In this document: positions 43,808 through 58,400 of the stretch, piece by piece
Layout of the letters: each line of letters begins with the position of its first letter
Numbering within the stretch: position 1 is the first letter of the stretch
NCBI GenBank assembly: GCA_030435675.1
Contig: CM059623.1
Coordinates: 4,180,012 to 4,244,011 of the forward strand
Direction of reading: 5' to 3'
DNA from: Steinernema hermaphroditum
Lineage: Eukaryota; Nematoda; Chromadorea; Rhabditida; Steinernematidae
DNA: 64,000 nucleotides
Notes under the pieces: model-generated
What the model was told of the DNA's origin: nothing
The model's database searches: none
What the model saw: the letters and a program-made list of their open reading frames with translations, nothing else
Program-made: the position numbers and the translations under genes

Positions 43808-46800
43808 TTATAAAGGTCTGAAGCACTTACGACTTGGCTGACGGTATGTTTCAAGAAGACTCGCAATCGTGTCCGAAGCTCTTGTAGCGTCAAATCCAAT
43901 TTTACAACTTCCCGGAATCGAACACTCGATTCTCTCGCGTAGTCTCTCATGGAACACTCCCATTCTTTTTTCCAAATCTTTTAGCTTGTCGATGTAATGA
44001 GCACGATCGCCCTCCACTGCCTCCGAACTGAGCTCGTCCAACTCTTCCTGGACCTCTTGAAGTAGACACTCCAAGCTCCTCATCATTTCGTCGCCTTCTT
44101 CCACCGCTTCGGACTCAAGGACACTAAGACGGGCTTCACTGATCACAGGCGATGGAGACATTCCGCCCTGATAGGTGAAGAGGCAAGGCGACATTCGCAT
44201 GGGTGGAAGTACGGTGGCTTGAGCGAATGTCATCAGACGCAAAGAGAGCTGATCGACTAGATTATGCACCTCTTCCTGCAGCCAAAACGTCATATTTCTT
44301 CAAATCTCTGCGAATACCTCAAAGAGCTGAAAAATCCGTTCGGGTTGAGGGAAGCATGCCCGATTGGTCGAAATGCTTAGCATCGTCTCTGTGCCACAAT
44401 GGACGAATGTAAACGCGATATTGACGTTAGGTGGAAGGCTAGGAAAGAGCAGGGCTGATTGCAGACGGGTGGATTGGACCTAAAATATAATAATGAATGT
44501 TAAGTAAATGAATTAAAACAGAAAGCTGATTATATTTAACTCTTGAGTGAGGCTGGACAGCCTTAAAACTTACATGTGGCTCTCCTTTTGCTTTGACTAC
44601 CGTAACCAGGACTCCACAGCTCTTATAGAACGATGAAAAGATCCTTTGCGCCATTCGTGGAGTGAAGGTGACACCCACTACAATAAGAGATGAATCCCAA
44701 AAGGTCTGAGGGCGCTTACTGAGAGTTCTTGCAGCCTTCAGAGTCATTGGGAGGCATCCATTGACAGCGTTGCTCATTCTCCGTTGAGTGGCCCAAATTC
44801 TCGGGATACAGCCCTCAACTCCCGTAGGGAGATAGATCGGCAAAAGAACGCAGTCACATGGATTTGAATGGTCTACAGTGGCGCGTTCTCGAAGGGCATA
44901 GGGGAAGGAACAGCTAATGTCGGGCGGATGACGGACGCCCTGCTCGCGGAAATGCTTCCGGAGCGTTCCTGCTATGAGGGCCAAGTAGAGAATGATGGAT
45001 GGAGATCGAAGCACTCTCTCGGAACGTTGGAGTTCGTCGTGGAGAGGCATCTGGCCCCAGAAGAAGGCTCGTTCACTGGGGAATGTCGACGGCGAGGCCA
45101 TGAGCATCTGGTTGTCGTCGGAGTGGCGCGAGTCTCTATTTCGGCGGATTGAAGTGGATCGATCGGCTTCAGGGGAGAGATATTTCCAGATTGGAGATCT
45201 TCGGCGGAGCAGAAGGAAGAGAAGTGACAGCGGGCCAACGAAAACACACTGAAATACGATCGTAATAGAGCCAATCTGAAGAAGGAAATGGCACGGGCTG
45301 ACATTCAAGAATGCCAGAAAAGTAGAAGAGAAGTGCTAATGTTACCTTTATAAACTGAGCAATTTTCTGTGACAGGTACCACGTAAAGAGAACTCTTCGT
45401 TCTAAGGGGACAGTGAACTTCGGATCCACATCAAACGTCGACTTGTCTCGAGACGTCGGTGGCCTCGAAAATGCCGTGAAGAGACGAAGAAGGCAGAACG
45501 GTTCCTCTTCGGTTACTATATGCCGGAGCACGCAAAGTGAATGAGACCCGTTCTAAAATGTGCCCTTTGTATAGCCATCCAGGCGCCGTATGAGCTCACT
45601 CTTTGATTGGCAGCAAAATTGGGGATTAGCGTAAGCTGCGAAGGCAGTTGATCAGTTGTAACTGGAGGCGAGTCTCTGTTGAGGAAGTGATGGAGATCGT
45701 CGAAGGTTTCAATCTTTGTTTGGCTTTCGTCCAGGGTGATGATCCTTTGGCGGGCGAGTTCTGTGATATGGTTGTGCATTTGAAAGAACTTTTCCATGCC
45801 ACGTTTTTGATACGCTTCGGAAAGCTGAAAATGTAGAGTAGAAGATCATTGATGTAACACAATGAATCCACAAATCCCTGTGGGACATGTTTGACTCTAT
45901 CAACCGTCAAAAGAAGTACTTTACATCGAACTCTTGATTTGAAGCTCGATCTGCTAAGGTTTAGGATCGAAGGACAACCTGTACGAGCACCAAAAACCTC
46001 ATTCGATCGTGACCTCAATACGTATTACTCATTTGTGCTTAATTACTTTATCCTACCGTTTCAAGCACACTCCGTAACCAAAGATCGCAGCCGAATACGA
46101 TATTGAACTTCGGAATGTAGCTGAAGTGTCAAAGTGTCAAACATGACCCCTGCCGATTTCGTTTTTTTAAATTAAATTTACACCCAGCATAACACAAAAA
46201 GGAAAAAAATAAAGCTACTGCTTCCGCTGTAATTAGAACCCGGAACCGCAATCGGACGACCGAAAAGCGTTACCCCTTCTACCACCCGTACACCGCTTTT
46301 TTCACGTATATCGGAATGTATAACCCTAATAGTTATTTTAGAAGTGCATTTTTCTCGAAAACCGGTCACTGCTTTTTTGCACGGTTACTACTCAGCATCT
46401 GTTTCGTCATGTCTGTCACTCTCCTGGTGAGATCCGAATCGCATAATCGAAATTATTAAGAAATACAAATGTAGCAAATATTAAGTGCATGCAGCTACTA
46501 ATTTTCAATATTTAATAGCAATGAAGATACTCACGTGAGTGCATAAATCGATCAGATCGATAGTGGAGTGAAAGATAAACACGGCGAGACTTTCTGGATT
46601 CTCGGGATGTTCCAGTGGATACCAAATGTGACAAGTACTGTTGCGCCATCTCCACATACATTTCTTTCCTTGGATAGTTGTCTTCAGTAGAAGACAGAGT
46701 CTGATCAGAAAGACGACCGGAAGGACCGCGGCCACTATTCCGATGATCAGCGCACTCAACGCCACACCAATCAGATACTTCAGAAGCACACAGATGACGC

Positions 46801-46948
46801 AAGAAAGGAACGCGTCCGAAGGCCCTCCACGAAGCCGCGGCGGGCCTGTCGCCAAAAGGCTACGATTCTTGGCCGTATGCTGCTTTGAGTGGACGAGACA
46901 TGGCTGCGCGGCTTCAACATCGACTGTTGAAGGAGGGGAATAAGGCAT
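43808..46948 (-). CDS. WSD1-like O-acyltransferase with altered catalytic motif
   Basis: Seven inferred exons on the minus strand: 46535-46948, 45600-45824, 45346-45552, 44720-45275, 44574-44677, 44318-44479 and 43808-44275, for 711 residues. The second half matches the wax-ester synthase/diacylglycerol acyltransferase family: IILYLALIAGTLRKHF (family 'LLALVAGALR'), ISCSFPYALRERA ('VPVSLR'), CDCVLLPIYLPTG ('LPVG'), and a final PQPERIFQLFE ('PDPERL'). Where the family has HHxxxDG, this protein has RHIVTEE: one His is kept, Asp is Glu and Gly is Glu. The first exon holds a long membrane segment (LIGVALSALIIGIVAAVLPV). A second membrane segment opens exon 4. The last exon is an acidic coiled coil not known from the family. 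The true 3' end could be a further small exon. Confidence 0.62.
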
Positions 46949-48242
46949 CGGATTCCGGGCGAAAATTCGTGATTACTGCTGTCAGATCGATCGTCGGCTC
47001 ATTGAACGTTTGTGAGTTCCGGTGGTGAGCTGAAAATAGAATCGTTGAGCGTTTATGGGACAGACGGACGGAACCGCTGATAAGATAATCGCGCAGTGGG
47101 ATAGGGAGCGATCACTTTGTTGCTGATCACTTTACGGTTTTGGGAATGTTATGCGAGAGAGCTCTTGCCAAAGGGCCCTCCTAAAGACCATTTTTGTCTA
47201 TTGTCGGTCTTCACGATCGGTTTGAATGTGTTGTATATTAAGGAGCTCCATCTCCAGAATATGTGTATTGTACGGATATTTAGATTCTCTCTGCAACAAT
47301 TTGGACAATCCTTATATGCGAAAAAAACATCCATGAAATCTACGCGCTTTGACGAGGGAGACATTATTTGGAACCAATGTTATAGGTAATCAAAAATGCA
47401 TTTGCCTCACATCAGTTGACTTATCGGCTTTTCCCTATTGTGTACATCCCATTCGAAGACGAAAATATTTGTCTTCGTCCCCTAATGAAATTTAGGGCTC
47501 CATTTCACATAAACACTTCTCCATGTCTCAAGTGTCCAAATCTGTTCACTGCGGGTGGCCCTTCTGGTCCCAACGCTCCCCCTTGCCGAAAACATTCGTT
47601 CAGAGTAGAGAAGCAAAATTAAAAGATAACACTACATTGCTGACATTTTTGACAATGGTTGGCAGCACAAAACATTGACAGTGCTTATTGAAGTACATTC
47701 GGATCCTTATCTTGACCGGCGAGTCATCACCGGAACACATAAAGATAACTCTGCGAAGTAAAGATGTAGACATTGAAGATGTTTTCAAAGTGGCACTTAA
47801 TGAGGCATAAGGAAAGCAACATGTGCGCACATCCGCATCAATTAAGGTGCAATAAATTTGAGCGGAAATGAGACATTGCTACTGTCGTCATTGCTTCCGG
47901 CTTGCTGCAGAAGGAGACATTCCCGATATTTCTTGCAATCGGTCTTATGAATGTGACATAAAGTATCTCAAAGCCGATCAACTCTAAACTCCAAACACTG
48001 CGTCAGAAATCAATCCTAATACAAAATCCAAGTGATGACTGCAGCGCCAGCCGTCACTGAACGGTGGAAAACTTTGATGGACAAGCATGATAGATAATCA
48101 TGTCTCAATGATAATCAGAAAAGAAAACATGGAAAGCTGAAAATAGAGAGCTGTTTCAAGGGTGACTTTGGAAGTATAATGTTGGCCGAACCAGTTGCGG
48201 TGCAAATTTGGTGGATACTAGGAGTGCAGCCGGATGGAAACC
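46949..48242. other. intergenic stretch, nothing recognised
   Basis: This holds the promoter side of the acyltransferase gene, then AT-rich DNA. Minus-strand and plus-strand frames at 47100-47830 carry no family signature. Confidence 0.35.
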
Positions 48243-48363
48243 GGGACAAACCGGAATCAGTCAGAATGTCCTAGGTACGAAATCCGCTCCCACGCAACTT
48301 TTTTTGCAGCCGGATTGCAGTTTCGATTGTCCTAGGACCTTCTGACTGATTCCGGTTCGTTCC
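48243..48363. repeat. 121-bp inverted repeat
   Basis: GGGACAAACCGGAATCAGTC and the following AGAATGTCCTAGG (48243-48275) return inverted at 48331-48363 as CCTAGGACCTTCTGACTGAT and TCCGGTTCGTTCC, 30 of 33 positions matching. The spacer is 55 bases. TGCAGCCGGAT occurs once outside the left arm and once in the spacer. This looks like a short hairpin-type non-autonomous element. Confidence 0.65.
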
Positions 48364-51300
48364 AGGGTCGAATCCCTACTGTATTAAAGACGAATAAACA
48401 GTTTTAAATGACAGGTACCACTCAGAACCGTCGACAATCATGTTGCCCTGGATCTCTGAGTTCCTCATTTTTTGACTATTCGGCGTTTTTGTTTCCTTAA
48501 TTGTTTTAAATTCCGTGCGCTCGCCGAAAAACAGCGAAACACCATTAGCTGCTTTTTTCGTCTTCCTCCTCCTCTTCTATGCTCCCCTCTGGGACCCTCT
48601 GGTGAACCTCAGTCCTACGATGTTTTTCCATTAGTTTGATTCTTTAATCCTCTAAATTTGCGCTTGAATCACATAAACCTTTAAAAGGATCATACGAGTA
48701 AACAACATCAACATTTCTTTGAGTTGAAACATTCGAAAACCCATCAAGAAGATAATATCTTTCGAACCGATCCCCTTAATGCCCACTTAGCGATTTCTCC
48801 GTCGAGGTGACGGAAAAACGTGTTTCGGTGCTGTCGCCGGCGGCACAAAATCCACCAGAAATTGACTTTGTGTGACGCGAAAACACAAAAAGAAAACAGC
48901 AGACAAAAAGGGCGAACTGAGAGGACAGAGAAGAAGGCAGCGCGCCCGAGGGACTCCACGACCCCCAAGAGCGTTGAGCGTAAAAGCGAAAACAATGCCC
49001 AGAGGCTGGGAGCCAGAAGCGGCGCGGTTGCGTCGCGGCCGCGCGATGTCGTTAATCATCTCGCGCGCCCTCTGGACGGCGCCACAGCGGCCCCAACTCG
49101 AACTCGCGCGCACGGCTGACCACCGGCGTGCTTAACGAAGGGTGAGTGCGGGGTCGTTGCTGTCCGCTCGCTTTCGTGACGTCCAAAGATCCGCGCCCGA
49201 GTCGCCAACGTGCAAGGCGGCTGCATAAACACAACGTGATCTGTGTACTGGAAGTGACATGAAGGAGGACATCCTTTCGGGTGGATTCTGTTAAAAACAT
49301 ACATATAAATTGGTCTTTGTGGGTCGAAATCGGAAGTTGACATTCTAGAAGCTGTTCAACTTGGGCGCATTGAGTGATTTGCTATTTTCTGACTAAAAGG
49401 CCGGGCATCATTGTCCAAAGATTAAGGGTGTTTGTGCACTTTGTCGCAGTTTTGCAATCATCATTGAAATCACTGCCAATTCTAGCGTAGTCAGTGCTCA
49501 CTCGAATTTTAGAGAAAGAGAAAGCGAGTGGACGACCCGAACGATCGTTGGGGGCAGATCTCCGTCTCATAAAATTACATAAACCAACTTTACTTAAACT
49601 TAAAAACCACCTTAAAAACTCCTTTAACTATTTAACTATATGTATATTGGTATTTTTAACTATATATATTGGTATTTTCATGAAACGTCTGTTCTTATTC
49701 ATTTACATGCGGGAAAGAGAAGAAACAGATATCGCTGTCCCGGCTTATAGTCTTGAAAGTGATATTAACGGTGCGAAAAGTGGCTGTGGTTTTAACGGTA
49801 CAACAGAGCAGCAAAAATCAGGTCGGATCCGCTCTGGGCAAGAAGCACGACCCGCATAATCGCTTAGGCAACAAATACGACTCTCGCATAAGACACATTA
49901 ACTAGTAATCAGTAGCTTAGTGATATGAGACTACTCCAGATACGTGAATATCAATGGAACCCTGTCAAAGGACATGTAATTCAGAGAAGTTCCCTTGTTT
50001 AACGAGGTTACATAAAATTGATTGATGACAATGTAAAGCTATTGGAAAGAGATTAGGCAGTCATAACTCCTGAGAGGTCTCCATTTTCTTTATAAGGTTT
50101 CAATGTATTTTTAGTCACAATAAGAATTAGGCTTTTTAAGCAAGTTCGCACATTTATAACTCAAAAATTGACACACCAAACTCCACAGAAAGACAATCTA
50201 AATTGATTATGTATTACTCGCACTACAAAACGTAGAGCCTCCACATTGGGCAGAACCTTCCACCCTCAGTACACCACACAAAGACTTCACTTGTGTAACC
50301 ATTTGTACTGAACTTCTCTAGAAACAAACTTTCATGAGGACGTTTAAAAGGGCGTCCAACAGCTTTGATGATGTCAGATGGTTTCCGGCGTTTAAACTAA
50401 TCTCTCAGACGTAACACCCTTGACTTGAACTTAATCAAAAAACTCGGCAATCTTAAGCTTGACGTTCGTTGTCATGGCATAAAGTTACTATAAGAGATGA
50501 AAAAGTGACAGAAGATGAAAAAGTGCTTAGAAGCAACAGAAAAAACAACAAATTGAACGACAAAGCAACGCAGAGGCCCATAGATCGACGTTCGAAAAGG
50601 ACACTGGTTATTGGATCAGTTATGTAAATAAAAATGACGACGATTCGGTTTCAACCAAGCCCCTAATTATCGTCCGATGATCATGCCCTTAGATGACGCA
50701 CTAATGTTTGGTTTCCAAAGGCCTACATTTGAAGTCAGCTCTCGCTCTCCGCTCGTTGACGCAACACCTTGCGCACTCAATCATGAGATGCAACTCGCAT
50801 GCTCTTTCCGTTTGCGTCACTTCGGCAACGGGATTATCGCTTGCAGAGCGGACTCTGCTCCCTAAGCTGCTCCTGCACTGAGCGAATCAACAATCATTGT
50901 TTAAGAGTCCAATTCGCTTGATCTCGGTTGCCATAGGAACAACACGACCTGATTAGCCTGCAGCTTCAGTAGTACAAATGTTTGCTTTGCAGAATAGAGA
51001 TAATTCTATTTCAAATGGAATTTTCAAGGATGGTACGTATATATTGGAGAATTATATGGAGAGATAGATTCCAACCAACTTAACATGGATGATAGTGTAT
51101 TCAGGCGACTAGGGCAACCATAGCCATGATAGTTTAATACGGACAATAACCCACCGGATAAGAATATTTTCTCTTGGTAAAGTTCGTGTCATCTCTAAGT
51201 TATATTCAGCTTCAATTTTTCGACGGACTGACTACCGGTACCGTTTTTTGGATTTCAGCTCACAAGTCAACCCGAGTCTCCAGAGTCTAAACCACCGATC

Positions 51301-51648
51301 CGCAATCAGAGATGATGCACCGGTCCGCAATCAGAGATGATGCCTGGCAATTCGAACTTCTGGTTCTTCAGGGATTACTAAAACATCTGATTTGTCGACT
51401 TATAATACAATGTAAATTCGTTCGGATCATAAGTGTTCGGGTCACCCAAATCCACCTGAGATGGTACGTGCATGCATACAGTGCTCTGAGAAGACTAGCA
51501 ACAGAAACATTGATGTTCACACAACGGACATAAAAACCCGTTATGAGACATCCGATGAATGTTAGGTGATCCGATTATAAAAAGCGTCTTTCATGCAACG
51601 GTTGCCCTATGGCGAATATCGAAGAGGCTTTTGAGACATCGTGTTTTA
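48364..51648. other. 3.3-kb stretch without a recognisable gene
   Basis: 48800-49140 is strongly GC-rich against AT-rich surroundings and ends in AAGG followed by GTGAGTGCG, a good donor, so it could be a 5' untranslated exon and promoter of a gene whose coding part I could not find. The rest (49200-51640) is AT-rich with no supported feature. Confidence 0.35.
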
Positions 51649-51744
51649 AGGGCCAGTTATAGTTGTGGAAACAGTTTCCGGAAACAGTTTCCGCCATTGT
51701 AAAAACTGTTTCCGGAAACCGTTTCCGGAACTATAACTGGCCCT
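51649..51744. mobile_element. 96-bp palindromic element flanked by TTA
   Basis: AGGGCCAGTTATAGTT at the left is the exact complement of AACTATAACTGGCCCT at the right, and TTA flanks both ends as a possible target duplication. The interior is made of four copies of GGAAACNGTTTCC-type palindromes, so the whole unit is a hairpin of hairpins. Confidence 0.7.
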
Positions 51745-51789
51745 TTAGAATCGTATTTTCTGCGCAAGATCGGTGTTCAGAAAAGAGAC

Positions 51790-52009
51790 TAAAATTTTAA
51801 AAAAAAATCCAAGGCCCAGAGACATAGTGGAAGTAGAACAGTAAGACATCAGCTGTCTGTGTGGCTGATCACAAACGCGTTTCGTTTGTAAGCGGTGGAT
51901 GTCTTTTTTGTTTGGTTCCCGTCCGGGTCCTTATTTTGCTTGAGTGTCAGCGCCGAAACACACACACACACGCAGACCAACCGACCCGCCGGTTCTTTGT
52001 TTATAGGGT
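51790..52009 (+). mobile_element. composite tRNA-like element, copy D
   Basis: It lies opposite to copies A to C. The order is ATCCAAGGCCCAGAGACATA, GTGGAAGTAGAAC, then TGTCTGTGTGGCTGATCACA with the A-box-like part, GTAAGCGGTGG, the B-box-like GGTTCCCGTCCGGGTCC, and the CCGCCGGTTCTTTGTTTATA end. It is more diverged than A and B and lacks the minisatellite and the palindromic tail. Confidence 0.55.
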
Positions 52010-53332
52010 ATCTTCAAATTGGAATAGCCGATATGAACACACAAAACCAGCGATCACCATCGCCATCATAACCTTCAAAACCAAACGGGATCGGTAAAAA
52101 AGTGGTGATTATAAAATTGTCACATTAACCTGCCGATCTAACGCCAGTACTTTCCCAAAAGTTGTCATTTTCGCTGAAATTAACTTTCGATCAGCAGAGC
52201 CTCCTGGCCCAAATGGCACGTAATTCAGTAAAATAGCGAAACGACGCACAAAAAACAAAGCAATCAACTGGACTTGGTCTCGGCGACTTTTTGCCAACAA
52301 AACAACTCTGCGGCACATCACCGATGAATTCTTTGTTTTTGTCGCAAACCTCTAATTCACTCCGAGAGACACGTTCAGTGAGCATTCCCTTTTGAGAGAA
52401 CAAGGAAGCCTTACGAAGCGGGTGAGTAGATGTCGAAAGTTGTTAGGTTGATCGATTTTTGATGTGAACGCTCACAATATCAGCTTCACCGATCGGATCT
52501 ACAAAATTGGAGACAACCTGACAGGTCGAAGCGACTCGAACGAAGTGGTGAAACAACCGATGAAATATGAGGTTATCGGAAATACGTCTCTTTCAGTCGA
52601 ATATAATCCAATTCTGGCGTGCCCGACCGCCTATCGCCGTCGGGTGGTCCCTTCGCGTGCATTACGCTTGATTGCTTCGATTCTTATTCGATTATGTTGA
52701 CAACCTTTTCATACACTCCTATCGCATTCGGCCGCCAAATGGCAAACGACGTTCGGGTTTCCAATGAGCCGACTTGAGGTCCTGGGGACATTAGTCGCAT
52801 TAATGACTATTTCGTCGTAGCGTAATTTGAGACCACGACGGGTATCGAAACGAAGTTTCGCTGAGTACCGTAGAGGTATGTCGTACGTTCGATTTAGGAT
52901 CGATAGGCAGATGAAAAATCGAACGGCGTTTCTTCATCTTGATTTCAGCTCGCTTGTAAATATTTTGAATATTTTCGAAATTCTTTTGTTTATGCCAAAG
53001 ATAGTAAGTAGTCAACGAAATTCTTTTGGCACTCGTAAATATAGCGAGTTAATTTGACGTTGTTTCGCTTAAGTCAAGACTAGCCTTCTGGAATAGAAAG
53101 ATTATAGGCAGTGGAGGTTTCCTGCCAAAGCAGTGGAGTTTCTCCTGCTTCCTGCTTCCCCGGTCGATCACATTCCCGGTGGTAATTAGAAGGCGACGTG
53201 GTTTCCCGCCAAAGCAGTGGATTGTATTCTGCTTCTTTATTGGTTCGCGTTCGCTCCTTCCTTTTCCGTCGGTTTATTATTTCCAAATTCTAACTTGCTT
53301 GTATTGCAGAACCGTTCTTGTTCTGGTTACAA
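52010..53332. other. non-coding stretch with a short direct repeat
   Basis: CCTGCCAAAGCAGTGGAGTT near 53122 and CCCGCCAAAGCAGTGGATTG near 53205 are related direct copies of roughly 35-40 bases. No gene was recognised. The end is the leader of the interrupted ORF, with an acceptor (GTATTGCAG) ending at 53309. Confidence 0.35.
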
Positions 53333-53818
53333 ATGAGCCATACACCAGCGACTATCGTTGTAGTGCGCAATCAAGAAGAAGTAAGTGTAGAAGTTTGTGA
53401 ACATGTGGGTTCATCTGTATCCCTTAAGGCTGAAGGTAGCGCACAAGATGCAACGGAGAGACTGCTCAACATTATTGCACGTCTCGAGAGCAAATTGGAG
53501 GCTCGCGAGGCCATGCTTGTCACTTCAGAGAAGCTAAAGAGCGCGAGGCTCAATCTCCAGTTTGCACTGAACGCGGACTAGATTAACCGCTTGAGCCAGA
53601 TCGAAGCCGGCGAAGATCAACCATCGCTTAGTGCTATTATCGACGATATGAAAGCGCGAAACACTGTCTTGCGGAGGGGAGATCCGAAGCCAGAATTTTT
53701 CATGTTTTTCGACAACTTCCGTGAATCAGAACCGGATATCCCCTTTGTGCAATGCGTATCGGATGCGCTGAAGAAGTTCAACGACCTCGAGTTTTCGACT
53801 TTTAATTTCTCGTCATAG
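53333..53818 (+). pseudogene. coiled-coil ORF interrupted by one in-frame TAG
   Basis: From the ATG at 53333 the frame encodes 82 residues (MSHTPATIVVVRNQEEVSVE and on to a helix ARLESKLEAREAML), stops at TAG (53579-53581), and then continues open in the same frame for 78 more residues to TAG at 53816-53818. Composition and heptad character carry straight across the stop, so a single nonsense change (CAG to TAG is the simplest) is likely. No intron of workable size removes it. The C-terminal part is acidic and aromatic (PEFFMFFDNFRESEPDIPF). I do not recognise the family. It is either a recent pseudogene, a sequencing error or a read-through gene. Confidence 0.45.
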
Positions 53819-54313
53819 ACCCGCGCTTTAGTCCTTCTTGCCTCTTGAGCTACATAAAGCAACCATGTTGTTACAAGAGGCAGTGTATTTTGTATGGGAG
53901 GGGAACGGTGTAGTGGTCTTCTACGCGAAGATGAAAATGTTATTTTATGAGTGCAACGAGGGGAATTTGCTGGGAAAGTGACATTATCGGCTAGAGACAT
54001 CCGTGAAGAGAGGTTTGATGGGAGTCGTTCAGCGATCAGTAAATAAAAAAATGGTGTTCAGTACACAGATCATAAGGCAAAGACGAAGATTTAAAAAAGG
54101 AAGATTGTCATTAGGTCTATCACAAGTCAAGCAATGATTCTTTTATTTGAGAAATGTGAGATAAGTGATTTTAAAGTGTTTTCTCGACTAAACAAAGAGC
54201 TTTTTTTCAGCTTTTTTATAATTTTTATAACCTGTTCGACGGAAATGTTTCTCCGCGAAAGAAAACAAAAATTGCTAAAACAAACACCTATGCATAAATA
54301 ACAACTACATATG
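53819..54313. other. non-coding stretch, nothing recognised
   Basis: AT-rich; no feature supported. It leads directly into element copy C. Confidence 0.35.
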
Positions 54314-54597
54314 ATAACCGGCGGGTCCGTTGTCTGAATGACCACACACCGACCCGGAGGGGAGCCGAACGCGATGCCTCGCGATTACAAAACGCAAGCG
54401 TTCGCAATGAGCCGCACAGACAGATGCGATCCAACCGCTCTATTACGCTATGTCTCTGAAGATGCTAGATCTTGCGTTTCTTTGTAGTTTTTGACCGATT
54501 GTTAACCTATTTTGTGTGCACGAATCTTGCTGCCCGCAAGGCTACTTCACTTGTAGCGCCAAAACAAGGCGCGAATTTGCGCGCAGCCGTGTTTATT
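54314..54597 (-). mobile_element. composite tRNA-like element, copy C
   Basis: It has the same order as copy B: ATAACCGGCGGGTCCGTTGT at the left, the minus-strand boxes GGCTCATTGCGAACG and GTTCGGCTCCCC, one diverged unit (CTTGCTGCCCGCAAGGCTAC), and the tail GGCGCGAATTTGCGCGCAGC followed by GTTTATT. It is older than A and B by its divergence, yet both ends are preserved. It lies about 170 bases downstream of the AGPS stop. Confidence 0.65.
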
Positions 54598-54769
54598 AGC
54601 ATTATGACAATTGTACGCTGAGACAAATTTTCTGAGCCTACTGTATAAGGGGCCTGCACGTTTCAGTTCTGCATACTAGTTTGGTCTCCATCATTTTATA
54701 AACATAAAAACTGAGTATAAAACCAACAGCGGAAACAATCTGAAACACTTCGAAAAACAAATTGGTACA

Positions 54770-56888
<2,119 letters not shown>

Positions 56889-58400
56889 TTACACTCCTAG
56901 AAGAAGAAAGAAGCCGAATGGAAGGGAGATGTTGGGTAGTAGCCCCCCTTGGACGTCTAGACTGACATGTCGCTCTTTTGTGTCTACGATTGCACATATA
57001 TATGGGATGTGACTGTTGATAAAGGTGAACCCTAGTCGACCGGTCGTTCCCACACAACAATTCCAAAACTGTTCTAGATCTTTGATAAGATTACGAGATT
57101 ATGTCTGTTTTGCTCGGGACTGCAAAAAGGTAATAGATACTCAAATTTTAAACCTCACTGTGGATGAGCAGGAGAATAAAAATCATAATTTGATGCCCAA
57201 TACTCTCGAAAACCTTGATTATCACAATGGTGAACTCAGTGAACCCACTGATAAGCCATTGTGGCCGAGCACGGCGCACTTCTCTCTAACACTGCTCAAA
57301 AGGTCGCCTTGAAGTTGTTCTGTTCTCATTCTTTTATTAAATAACTAAAGAAATGGAGAAAACATTGATCAGGATTGTGAAAAATTAATCGGGCAATTGA
57401 GATGCAATAACAACGAAAAAACTTTTAGTTGACGTCGATATAATGTGAAAACATAGGTTCCATATAATCACATATTCCACGGACATTTTTGAAATCATCG
57501 TTCTACGGACAGTTACTACTTGAACCCTCTGAACAATGATAAGAAACTAGCATCGTTATCCCTTAAAGAGTAAACAAACTGGGTCAACAGTCCTGAAACA
57601 GAGTATGGGAGCCAGAGATGCCGACGAGACCGGACTCGTTTGGATTTCGGACTCTGTCGGCATCACTGGTGGGAGCTGATGCAAGAACAAGCAATTCAAC
57701 AAAAACAGTGAAGTGATGCTCACCTGTAGGACGACGGAACCTTATGCTCCTGTACTTGAGCCATTCTGAAAGCACGTCACTTATGCGTGTGCAAAAGAAA
57801 ACCCAAAGGCGCGTTAAATGAAGCTCAGGACAAAGTACGGAAAACATAACGTGGGGTGAGTGTCGCACCACCACTCGATAACGCAGTGAACTGTCCTTTC
57901 GACCGGGAAAGTCTTCTTTAAGCGTCCTGTGCGATAACGTGCTATCACTAGCGAGCGGAACTGACACTCGAGTTGACACACACGCTACAATGGGTACCAA
58001 AGGTTATGCATGTTTGTGGAACAGTCTTTTATGTACAGGGAAGTTCACGAAAATGGGAAGGTCATATCAAACATAAATTGAAGTGCCCATTATGTATGCC
58101 CAGCAAAGGTTACAAATCTCTGAATGGAAGAATACAGAAACTTCTCAGATAATGTGCATATGCATTGCTAGAACCGTGACCTGTCGTTATCAAGGCAAAG
58201 TATGTATCACTTGAGCGTGTGTACCGGGGATGGACCGAATGCAAAGGACGAAAGTTTAAAGGGGTCACACTCGTGGTGTCTCATCAGAAGGAATGAATCA
58301 AAGGCAGTTGGAATCTTATGTTAGTGAAGGGAAGAAATACATAAAATACCATTGGCTTGTTCACAATTTTCCCAATAAACGAAAACGCAAATCTAAGATA
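56889..58400. other. intergenic stretch upstream of AGPS
   Basis: Nothing recognised beyond the likely AGPS promoter. Frames at 57016-57312 and 57584-58000 have no family signature. Confidence 0.4.

Noticed and set aside
46220..46330. tRNA-like promoter boxes on the minus strand
   Set aside because: GCGGTTCCGGGTTC resembles a B box, but no D arm or acceptor stem can be formed around it.
47100..47830. Several open frames of 60-90 codons on both strands
   Set aside because: None resembles a known family or has supporting splice signals; length is within chance for this composition.
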